Origin: Micromonospora sp. NBC_00389
GTDB taxonomy: Bacteria > Actinomycetota > Actinomycetes > Mycobacteriales > Micromonosporaceae
DNA length: 64,000 nt
Direction of reading: 5' to 3'
NCBI RefSeq assembly: GCF_036059255.1
Contig: NZ_CP107947.1
Span: 868,001-932,000 of the forward strand
Shown here: positions 57,316-64,000 of the stretch, piece after piece
Layout of the letters: each line of letters starts with the position of its first letter
Position numbering within the stretch: the first letter of the stretch is position 1
Position numbers and translations under genes: made by a program
Notes under the pieces: model-generated
Seen by the model: the letters and a program-made list of their open reading frames with translations, nothing else
Databases searched by the model: none
What the model was told of the DNA's origin: nothing

Positions 57316-60195
57316 TCACGCACCGTCGGCTGACGGCGGCGCACCAGGCACCTCCGGTGCCCCGGCTTTCTCCGCCTCGGTGATCTGGTCGAGGACGAGG
57401 ATGATCTCCGAGCGGGTGGCCTCGCCGACGTACCAGCCGGTGAGCCCGCCGACCAACGCCTCTTCGCAGAGCCGCCTCGCCTCGCCGAGATCTCCGCGCA
57501 GCCGTGCGACCTGGGCGAGGCCGAGCCGAGCGCTGGATACGAACTCCGGCGCGCCGCTGCGCTGCGCGAGGAGCAGCGCAGCGGCGAAGTCGTCCCACGC
57601 CGCGGCGAGGTCACCGGCGCGCAGCCTCAGCTCGCCCCGGGTACGCAGCATGTCGGCCTGATCGACGGCCGATCCGAGGCTCTCGGCCAACCCCAGGGCC
57701 TCATCCATGTGTGCGCTGGCCGTCTCCGGATCATCCCGCCAGGCGGCGAGTTCACCGAGCGCGCCGAGCGTGATCATGGCCCCCCACCGGTCCCCGGTGC
57801 TCCGGAAGCCGTCAAGCGCGGTGACCAGTGCGGTCCTGGCCTGGTCCCACTGACCACGCCACATCTGCGCGGAGCCGGTTCCCATCGCGCCGAGCGCGTT
57901 GATCCACACGTCCGGGCCGACCAGCTGCCGCAGCTCCCGCATGAGGTCTTCGACGTCCTCGGCACCGCCGGACGGTGGCCCGGTGGAGATCCCCGACAGA
58001 TACAGCAGAAAAGGTTGTCGAGGCGGCCGGCCGAGGCTTCGGATCATGGACTGCTGCGATCCGGACGGCAGATGGCCGGAACCACCGAGCGAGGCGTTGA
58101 AGACGCAGAGGGCGAACTCCTCGCCCAGCCCGGGCGGCGCCTCGGCGCCGAGCAGGTCGAGGACGTCGGCGGCCAGCCGGGCACCTTCCCCGCGCATGCC
58201 GCGCAGCCACCAGTAGAACGACAGGGCCGCGACCAGCCCGGCCGCGTCGGACGCGTCACCGGCCCCGGTGGCACGACGCAGCGCCGCATGCAGGTTGTCC
58301 CGCTCGGCGTCGAGCCGTCGCAGCCACTGCAACTGTTCAGCTCGCCTCAGGTGGTCGCTGGCGGTCCAGGCGAACTCCAGGAAATACGTGGCGTGCGCGC
58401 GGCGTAGCTGGTCGGCCTCGCCGGCTTCGGCGAGACGCTCGGCGCAGAAGGCGCGCACCGTCTCGAGCATCCGGTAGCGACCACCGGTCAACTCGACGAA
58501 GGACTTGTCGGCCAGACCGGTCAACGCGTCGACGAACTCGGCGGTGGGCAGGCCGGAAACTCTCCCGGCCGCCTCCAATGTGGCACCGCCTGCGAAGACA
58601 GTCAGCCGTCGGGCCAGCCTCCGTTCGGCGTCGTCGAGCAGGTCCCAACTCCATTCGACCACGGCCCGGAGCGTGCGGTGTCGCGGCGACGCGGCCCGGT
58701 TGCCCATCGACAGCAGCCGGAACCGATCGTCGAGACGAGCGGCCACCTCCGCGACGGGCAGCGCCCGCAGCCGCGCGGCGGCCAGCTCGATCGCCAGCGG
58801 CAGGCCGTCGAGGGTACGGCAGATCCGCAGCACCATCTCGACGTTGGCCGACGTGACGGCGAAGTCGGGCGCGACGTCAGCGGCCCGCTGGGCGAACAGG
58901 ATGACCGCGGCGTAGTCGTCGGCGTCCAGCACCGACACGTCGGGCGGCGGCAGGGTCAGCCCGGACAACGGGCACAACGCCTCACCGGCCAGCCCGAGCG
59001 GTTCGCGACTCGTGGCCAGGACAGACAGCGTCGGGCACGCGCTCAGCAACCGCGCGGCCAACCGGGCCGCGTCTGCGATGACGTGCTCGCAGTTGTCGAG
59101 CACGAGGAGCAGCCGCCGCTCGGCGAGCGCCTCGACCAGCCGGTCGGTTGCCTGCCGGTTCGGTTCGACCGGGGCGCGCAGGCCCGCGTCGCGCAGGCCG
59201 AGCGCGCTCAGCACCGCCTGCGGTACGTCCGAACCATGTGCCAGCCCAGCCAGCTCAACGAAGCGGACCTCACTGTCGAGGCGGCCTGCCGCCTCGATCG
59301 CCAACCGCGTCTTGCCCGCTCCCCCGGGGCCGGTCACAGTGACCAACCTTCGCTCGCCGAGCAACTCCCCAACGCGCTTGAGCTCATCCTCCCGCCCGAC
59401 GAACGTGGTGAGCTGGCTCGGCAGTGCCGGTTCGCTTGTCCCGCGCACGGCCGAATGCGTCTCACCGCGCAGCACAGCCAGGTGAATCGCGGCCAGCGCC
59501 GCCGACGGGTCGACGCCGAGCTGCTCGGCCAGCGTTCGCCGGGCGTCCTCGAACTCGGCCAGTGCCTCGGCCGGCCGGCCCAGTGCGGACAGGGCGCGCA
59601 TGAGCTGGCCCCGCGACCGCTCCCGCAACGGATGCGCGACGACCAGCTCCCGCAGCTCCGCGACCAGCGCGGCATGCGCGCCCAGCGCCAGCTCCGCCTC
59701 GATACGATCTTCGATGGCGGCCAGCCGCAGCTCGTCCAGCCGGGCCGCTTGCGCGGGTGCGCCCGCCAGGTCGATGACGTCGGCCAGGGCGGGACCACGC
59801 CACAGCTCCAGCGCCTCGCGTAACACGGCCACCGCGCGGGACCAGTCGCCGCTGGCGAGCGCGCGGCTTCCCGCCTCGGCGAGCCGCTCGAACCGGTATG
59901 CGTCGACATCGCCGGGATCAATGGCGAGGCGATAACCAGCCGGGTGGAACTCGACCGGGTTGTGCTCGGCGGGCAGGGCCTGGCGCAGCCGCGAGACCTG
60001 GGACTGGAGTGCGTTGGCCGCGCCACGGGGCGGGTGCTCGCCGTACAGGCCGTCGATCAGCCGCTCCGCGGACACCATCCGGCCCGCGTCGAGCAGAAGC
60101 AGCGCCAGCAGAGCGCGCAACCGCGGACCGCCCACGGGGATCTCGCGCCCGTCGGCCAACAGCACCTGGGTCGGACCCAGGATGCGGAATCGCAT
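57316..60195 (-). CDS. AfsR/SARP-type regulator with ATPase and TPR domains
   Basis: 959 residues. The N-terminal OmpR-like winged helix (RILGPTQVLLADGREIPVGG) and the BTAD helical domain (LEQ-type ELWRGPALADVIDLAGAP) make a SARP. An NB-ARC/STAND ATPase follows: P-loop VTVTGPGGAGKTRLAIEAAG, LLLVLDNCEHVI, and the LATSREPLGLAGE sensor. The C-terminal 400 residues are TPR-like repeats. Such proteins activate secondary-metabolite or export genes; the adjacent DrrAB pair is the natural target. ATG at 60195 is the second Met option and lies 7 nt after GACAAT. Confidence 0.88.
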   Translation of the reverse strand: MRFRILGPTQVLLADGREIPVGGPRLRALLALLLLDAGRMVSAERLIDGLYGEHPPRGAANALQSQVSRLRQALPAEHNPVEFHPAGYRLAIDPGDVDAYRFERLAEAGSRALASGDWSRAVAVLREALELWRGPALADVIDLAGAPAQAARLDELRLAAIEDRIEAELALGAHAALVAELRELVVAHPLRERSRGQLMRALSALGRPAEALAEFEDARRTLAEQLGVDPSAALAAIHLAVLRGETHSAVRGTSEPALPSQLTTFVGREDELKRVGELLGERRLVTVTGPGGAGKTRLAIEAAGRLDSEVRFVELAGLAHGSDVPQAVLSALGLRDAGLRAPVEPNRQATDRLVEALAERRLLLVLDNCEHVIADAARLAARLLSACPTLSVLATSREPLGLAGEALCPLSGLTLPPPDVSVLDADDYAAVILFAQRAADVAPDFAVTSANVEMVLRICRTLDGLPLAIELAAARLRALPVAEVAARLDDRFRLLSMGNRAASPRHRTLRAVVEWSWDLLDDAERRLARRLTVFAGGATLEAAGRVSGLPTAEFVDALTGLADKSFVELTGGRYRMLETVRAFCAERLAEAGEADQLRRAHATYFLEFAWTASDHLRRAEQLQWLRRLDAERDNLHAALRRATGAGDASDAAGLVAALSFYWWLRGMRGEGARLAADVLDLLGAEAPPGLGEEFALCVFNASLGGSGHLPSGSQQSMIRSLGRPPRQPFLLYLSGISTGPPSGGAEDVEDLMRELRQLVGPDVWINALGAMGTGSAQMWRGQWDQARTALVTALDGFRSTGDRWGAMITLGALGELAAWRDDPETASAHMDEALGLAESLGSAVDQADMLRTRGELRLRAGDLAAAWDDFAAALLLAQRSGAPEFVSSARLGLAQVARLRGDLGEARRLCEEALVGGLTGWYVGEATRSEIILVLDQITEAEKAGAPEVPGAPPSADGA

Positions 60196-60260
60196 GACCC
60201 CGATTGTCACTCACGACCAGCCCGTCCCTGCTATCCGGCAAGGCCATCGTGCGAACCCGG

Positions 60261-62273
60261 TCAGCTCGGCTCGCCGGCCCCATCGGGTTGGCGGGTCAGC
60301 CCGCCGTCGTCCGGGGCGGACGCGTCCGGCGGTCCACCGTTGACCGACGGCACCGCCCCGACCGGGGGTGACACCGGAGTAGGCATGGGATGGGCCGCGC
60401 CAGGGGCGGATGCGGCGACCTCCCAATCCGCCGGCCCCGGCGCCGACCTGGGTGCCGCCAGTGGGGTCGGCACCCCACCGAGGACGGGCCCGGCCGGTCG
60501 GGGAACCGGGCCGGTGCGGGCGGGCGGGGCGCACTGCCTGGTCAGCCAGTCCAGCCCGCGCCGGCGGGCGACCACGGTGAGCCGGTCGCCCGCGAAGATC
60601 ACCTGTCGGGGGTCCAGGTCCCGCCACCAGATGGTCTTGGCGCCGCCGGCTGGGGTCCGGGCGATCAACCGGACCTGCCCATCCCGGTTGACCACGTCGA
60701 GCGGCCGGCCGTCCAACTCGGAGCCGGGGGCGACCGGCACCTCGGCGACCGGCAGCGCATGCCGGTCGACCGGAATGGTGGTGATCACCGCGCGCTCGGT
60801 GAGTGCCCCGATGAAGGCCGGAGCGGCCAGGTAGGAGACCGAGCGGGACACCCCGAGGGCGAAGGTCTCCTCCACCCGTTCGGCGAAGTCACCGTCGAAG
60901 AGCCGCAGCACCACCCGCAGGTCGTCGCGGAGATCCCGGGCCGCCAACGCCGCCTCCAGGTTGGCCACGTCGTCGGTGGACGCCACCACCAGCGCCTGAC
61001 AGTCCGCCACCGACGCAGCGGCCAGGGTCTCCGGCAGTGCGGCGTCCCCGACGATCAGCGGCACCTCCAACTGGCGGGCCAGGGCGGCGCCACGCGGCTC
61101 CGGGTCCTTGTCGATCGCCACCACCTCGACGTCGTACTCGCGGAGCTGGGCCATCACCCGGGTGCCGACGTTGCCGAGGCCGACCACCACGAAGTGACCG
61201 ACCCGGGCGGGCTGCAGCCGGCCGGTGTGCAGGGCCAGCCGCGCGTTGACGATGCCGTCCACCACGACCGCGGTGATCAACGGAATCAGCGCGAGCCCGG
61301 CCAGGTTGAGCACCACCTGCATGATCTGCGCGTCGGCCGCCTTTTCGGTGTCCGGGTCGGCACCGCTGAGGGTGGTGACCAGCGTCAGGTAGAGCGCCTC
61401 GGCCGGGGAGACGCCCTCGGCCCGGGAGATCAACGTGCCGAGCAGCGCGATCACCGCGAGCACCAGCATCACCGCGATGCCGATCTTGCGGGTGGCGAAG
61501 CCGCGTACCGCGCGCAGCAGCACCGCCATCGGACGGCGCCGCCTGCGCGCCCGGACCAGCCGGCGGGCGGCGACCTCGGTGCCCGGCGGCTGCCCGGTCG
61601 CCTCGGCGAGCACCAGGTCGGCGTCGGCCTGCTCGGCCGGCAGCAGCTCCACCCCCTGCTCCTCGCTGATGTCGGCCAACGCGCAGACCACATCCTGCGG
61701 CCGGACGTCGGCACGGCGAGCCACCCGCAGCGTCTTGTCCCGGTGCTGGAACGAGCTCGGGTCGACCTCGCCGAGCGCGGCGGCGACGAACGCCGGTGCG
61801 GCCATCTCGGCGTCGGAGAGCACCTCGACCGGCGCCTTGAGCAGCTTGCGCACACCACCGGCGAGGGTGCCGTTGAACATCCGCAGCACCTGACGGACCC
61901 GCTGGTCGACGGCCTGGGCGCAGAGCGCGGCGTGCAGGTTGCCGACGTCGTCCTGGTGCAGCAGGGCCAGCCCGGTAGCCCCGGCCAGCCCGGCGGCCTC
62001 GAAGGTCGCCACGTCCAGTCGGTCTGAACGGACCACCCGGACCCCGCGCAGCCCGGCCACGTCCGGCCCGTTGGTGCGGTAACGCTCCGGCACCACCACG
62101 GTCACCCGGGCCCCGCCGGCCGGCAGCTCGGATTCGAGCATCGCCCGGGCCACGTAGTAGGCGAGCGCGTCGCGCCCGCAGATCACGTAGTGGGGTCGGG
62201 GGTCTCCGGCGGACCGCAGTCGCCAGTTCCACTCGACCGCCCGTCGCGCCCGGTCCCGCCACGGCTCCGCCAT
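60261..62273 (-). CDS. CASTOR/POLLUX-like NAD-binding membrane protein (ion-channel-like)
   Basis: 670 residues. A first Rossmann-like domain (HYVICGRDALAYYVARAMLE), then two membrane helices flanking a pore-like segment (YLTLVTTLSGADPDTEKAAD), a second Rossmann domain with a strong dinucleotide motif (VVVGLGNVGTRVMAQLREYD), a TrkA-C-like domain, and a long Pro/Ala-rich tail. The usual potassium filter T-V-G-Y-G is absent; the Gly-Ala-Asp in place of it resembles plant CASTOR-type channels, which conduct calcium or potassium. ATG at 62273 is leaderless (TACGAT 6 nt upstream). Confidence 0.8.
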   Translation of the reverse strand: MAEPWRDRARRAVEWNWRLRSAGDPRPHYVICGRDALAYYVARAMLESELPAGGARVTVVVPERYRTNGPDVAGLRGVRVVRSDRLDVATFEAAGLAGATGLALLHQDDVGNLHAALCAQAVDQRVRQVLRMFNGTLAGGVRKLLKAPVEVLSDAEMAAPAFVAAALGEVDPSSFQHRDKTLRVARRADVRPQDVVCALADISEEQGVELLPAEQADADLVLAEATGQPPGTEVAARRLVRARRRRRPMAVLLRAVRGFATRKIGIAVMLVLAVIALLGTLISRAEGVSPAEALYLTLVTTLSGADPDTEKAADAQIMQVVLNLAGLALIPLITAVVVDGIVNARLALHTGRLQPARVGHFVVVGLGNVGTRVMAQLREYDVEVVAIDKDPEPRGAALARQLEVPLIVGDAALPETLAAASVADCQALVVASTDDVANLEAALAARDLRDDLRVVLRLFDGDFAERVEETFALGVSRSVSYLAAPAFIGALTERAVITTIPVDRHALPVAEVPVAPGSELDGRPLDVVNRDGQVRLIARTPAGGAKTIWWRDLDPRQVIFAGDRLTVVARRRGLDWLTRQCAPPARTGPVPRPAGPVLGGVPTPLAAPRSAPGPADWEVAASAPGAAHPMPTPVSPPVGAVPSVNGGPPDASAPDDGGLTRQPDGAGEPS

Positions 62274-62279
62274 GCCCGG

Positions 62280-62285
62280 ATCGTA
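62280..62285 (-). promoter_or_regulatory. -10 box of the CASTOR-like gene (leaderless)
   Basis: TACGAT on the minus strand, 6 nt before the ATG at 62273. Confidence 0.5.
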
Positions 62286-62366
62286 GTCAGCACCACCACG
62301 GTGGGCGACCCCGTCCGGATCATCCCGGCCAGGCATGTCGGCCAGGGCGGTGGGTAGAGCAGCGGC

Positions 62367-62855
62367 ATGCAGACGTTCCTCCCGTACCCGGACTTTCTGG
62401 CCAGCGCCCGCACGCTGGACCAGAGGCGGCTGGGCAAGCAGCGGGTGGAGGCCATCCAGGTGCTGCGTGGGCTCACCCGGCCCGGGTACGGCTGGCGCAA
62501 CCACCCGGCGGTGAAGATGTGGGCCGGGTACGAGGAGGCACTCACCCGCTACGGGCTGGACATGTGCGCGGTCTGGACCGAGCCGGGGCGGGCCGACACC
62601 TGCGCCACCACGATGACCGTCGACCTCGCCGCCGCCTGCGGAGCCGGCGTCGTGCGTACCCAGACCGAGCTGGCCGAGGCCGCTGAACTTCCTCCCTGGC
62701 TGGGCCGCGACGAATTCCACCTGAGTCACCGCTCGTCACTGCTGCGCAAGGACCCCGCGCACTACCGCCCGATCTTCGGCGACGGCGTGCCGGCGGACCT
62801 GGAGTACGTCTGGCCCGCCTCCGACCGGAGCCGCCGCTGCCTACCGCGCGACTGA
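62367..62855 (+). CDS. MSMEG_6728-family protein (pyrimidine-dimer glycosylase-like fold)
   Basis: 162 residues. The opening MQTFLPYPDFLASARTLDQR, then RLGKQRVEAIQVLRGL, is the family signature; the Asp-Gln-Arg-Arg-Leu-Gly-Lys-Gln-Arg block matches the T4 endonuclease V-related glycosylase fold, and LSHRSSLLRKDPAHYRPIF is the conserved C-terminal segment. DNA repair is a plausible but unproven role. TAGAGC lies 6 nt before the ATG, close to a leaderless -10. Confidence 0.82.
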   Translation: MQTFLPYPDFLASARTLDQRRLGKQRVEAIQVLRGLTRPGYGWRNHPAVKMWAGYEEALTRYGLDMCAVWTEPGRADTCATTMTVDLAAACGAGVVRTQTELAEAAELPPWLGRDEFHLSHRSSLLRKDPAHYRPIFGDGVPADLEYVWPASDRSRRCLPRD

Positions 62856-62903
62856 CCGTTTTGTGCGGCAGACTGGAGGCTCCGTCAGGTCGGGAAGGTG
62901 CTC

Positions 62904-64000
62904 ATGGCGCTGTCGCAAATGGTGGGACGGCTCATCGGCGTACGCCAGCACCAGGTGGACCCGGGCGGCGGTGGCGCCGACCGCGTGCCGGGACCGGTCA
63001 CGGCGGTGGTGGTGGGTGGCGGCATCGCCGGCATGTCGGCGGCGGTGGTGCTGGCGGAGCGCGGTGTGACGGTGACGGTGCTGGAGGCGGCACCCACCCT
63101 GGGCGGCCGGCTGGGCGCCTGGCCGGAGGCGCTCGCCGACGGCAGCCAGCAGAACGAGCACGGTTTCCACGCGTTCTTCCGGCAGTACTACAACTGGCGG
63201 TCCATCCTCCGCAGGGTCGACCCCGACCTGGGCTTCCTCAAGCCGATCCCGGGCTACCCGATCCTCAGTGAGCAGTGGCCGACCGAGGAGTTCGGCAAGC
63301 TGCCGCCCGCACCGCCGGCGAACCTGCTCGCGCTGCTGCTGCGCAGCCCCAGCCTGCGCCTGGCCGACCTGCGACTGATGGATCGGGACGCCGCGCTGCC
63401 GCTGCTCAGCTACGACCCGGTACGCACCTACGCCGAGCTGGACGACACCACCGCCGACGAGCTGCTGGCGTCGCTGCGACTGCCGGACCGCGCCCGGGCC
63501 ATGCTGTTCGAGGTCTTCTCGCACTCGTTCTTCAACCACGAGTCGGAGATGTCGGCCGCCGAGATGGTCGCCCAGTTCCACTTCTACCTGCTCGGCAACC
63601 CGGAAGGGCTGGCCTTCGACTGCCCGGACGAGGACTACGGCACGGCGATCTGGGAGCCGCTGACCCGGCACGTGGAGAAGCACGGCGGCCGGGTGCTCAC
63701 CCGGGCCACCGCGACCGGGGTGCACCGTGGCGCCGACGGCTGGCGGGTGTCGACCGCCGACGGCGGCAGCCACCCGGCGGGGTACATCGTGCTGGCCGTC
63801 GACCCGCCGGCGCTCGCCGCGCTGGTCGGGGCCTCCCCCGACCTGGTCGAGCAGGCACCGGAGCTGGTGGCGCGGATGCCCGCGTTCGGCACGCCCGGCC
63901 CGCCGTACGCGGTGGCGCGGTACTGGTGCGACGGGGACGTGGCCGCCGAGCGCGCGGTGTTCAGCGGAGTGTCCCGGCAGCCCACATTGGACTCGGTGAC
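62904..64000 (+). CDS. FAD-dependent oxidoreductase, phytoene-desaturase-like (partial, 3' end missing)
   Basis: At least 365 residues, open to the window end. After a 30-residue lead the FAD dinucleotide motif VVGGGIAGMSAAVVLAERGV starts near residue 38, and LGGRLGAWPEALADGSQQNE carries the G-G-R segment. FHAFFRQYYNWRSILRRVD and LKPIPGYPILSEQWPTEEFG resemble carotenoid-type isorenieratene-synthase or desaturase relatives. A Rieske or other C-terminal domain could lie beyond the window. ATG at 62904 follows GGGAAGG by 5 nt. Confidence 0.8.
   Translation, partial: MALSQMVGRLIGVRQHQVDPGGGGADRVPGPVTAVVVGGGIAGMSAAVVLAERGVTVTVLEAAPTLGGRLGAWPEALADGSQQNEHGFHAFFRQYYNWRSILRRVDPDLGFLKPIPGYPILSEQWPTEEFGKLPPAPPANLLALLLRSPSLRLADLRLMDRDAALPLLSYDPVRTYAELDDTTADELLASLRLPDRARAMLFEVFSHSFFNHESEMSAAEMVAQFHFYLLGNPEGLAFDCPDEDYGTAIWEPLTRHVEKHGGRVLTRATATGVHRGADGWRVSTADGGSHPAGYIVLAVDPPALAALVGASPDLVEQAPELVARMPAFGTPGPPYAVARYWCDGDVAAERAVFSGVSRQPTLDSV

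Noticed and set aside
55436..60195. Antibiotic biosynthetic cluster around DrrAB and the AfsR-type regulator
   Set aside because: No biosynthetic enzymes lie beside them, so only an export and regulation unit is supported.
60261..62273. Ordinary TrkA/Kch potassium channel
   Set aside because: The T-V-G-Y-G filter is absent and there are two separated Rossmann domains.

Overview
This 64 kb window is chromosomal DNA from a very GC-rich actinomycete, most likely a member of the Micromonosporaceae (Micromonospora or a close relative). The evidence is the base composition and codon use, heavy GTG start use, frequent leaderless promoters, a conservon (cvn) operon, a GroEL ending in GGGDMDF under tandem CIRCE operators, and a SAM-IV riboswitch. 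Genus level is an inference. I see no tRNA, rRNA, CRISPR array, transposase or prophage. About 57 protein genes are supported and nearly all sequence is coding.

Layout. 1-9.3 kb: the end of a DinG-type helicase, an AI-2E-type membrane protein, an orphan GroES-like protein, a 55-residue membrane protein, a PrsW-type protease, a cysteine-desulfurase-like enzyme under a SAM-IV riboswitch, a FUSC membrane protein, an HD phosphohydrolase, a DUF4031 protein and a GlcD-type FAD oxidase. 9.3-20 kb: a lipoprotein, glycerol-3-phosphate dehydrogenase, a subtilisin fused to a polytopic membrane domain, GNAT enzymes, groEL with two CIRCE sites, a proline-rich membrane protein and a cold-shock protein. 20-26 kb: a PaaN-type dehydrogenase, a GNAT, threonine synthase behind a SAM-I riboswitch, and an EamA exporter divergent from an ArsR-type regulator across two matched palindromes.

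26.3-27.5 kb is the strangest stretch. A CAG/CCGCCCC-rich block is bounded by an 18-bp inverted repeat, and directly beside it lies a 13-bp tandem array of 38 copies (7 of one variant, then 31 identical). After it come a DUF4232-type lipoprotein and an ABC permease coupled to a three-part hydrolase-membrane-ABC ATPase fusion protein. 32.3-40.8 kb: a receptor-like membrane protein overlaps a complete conservon (sensor kinase, roadblock, DUF742, GTPase), followed by an unknown protein and a CDC48-like double AAA ATPase.

40.9-48 kb: a secreted beta-propeller-like protein, a GNAT, a PP2C-like protein, a three-gene envelope-type operon (helical protein, Holin-X, DUF3618), a DUF3263 protein and an ABC exporter pair with its own double operator. 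48-52 kb: a DeoR regulator divergent from a SIS isomerase, ROK kinase and NagA deacetylase, which together look like an amino-sugar catabolic unit. 52-64 kb: a DUF4032 protein, PAP2 phosphatase, APC permease, a DrrAB-type exporter with an AfsR/SARP-type regulator, a CASTOR-like Rossmann/membrane protein, an MSMEG_6728-family protein and the start of an FAD oxidoreductase that runs off the end.

A window-wide theme is start-codon placement. Roughly a third of genes have a TAnnnT or CAnnnT box 6-7 nt before ATG/GTG and no Shine-Dalgarno sequence, as expected for leaderless mRNAs. I used this box to choose many starts.
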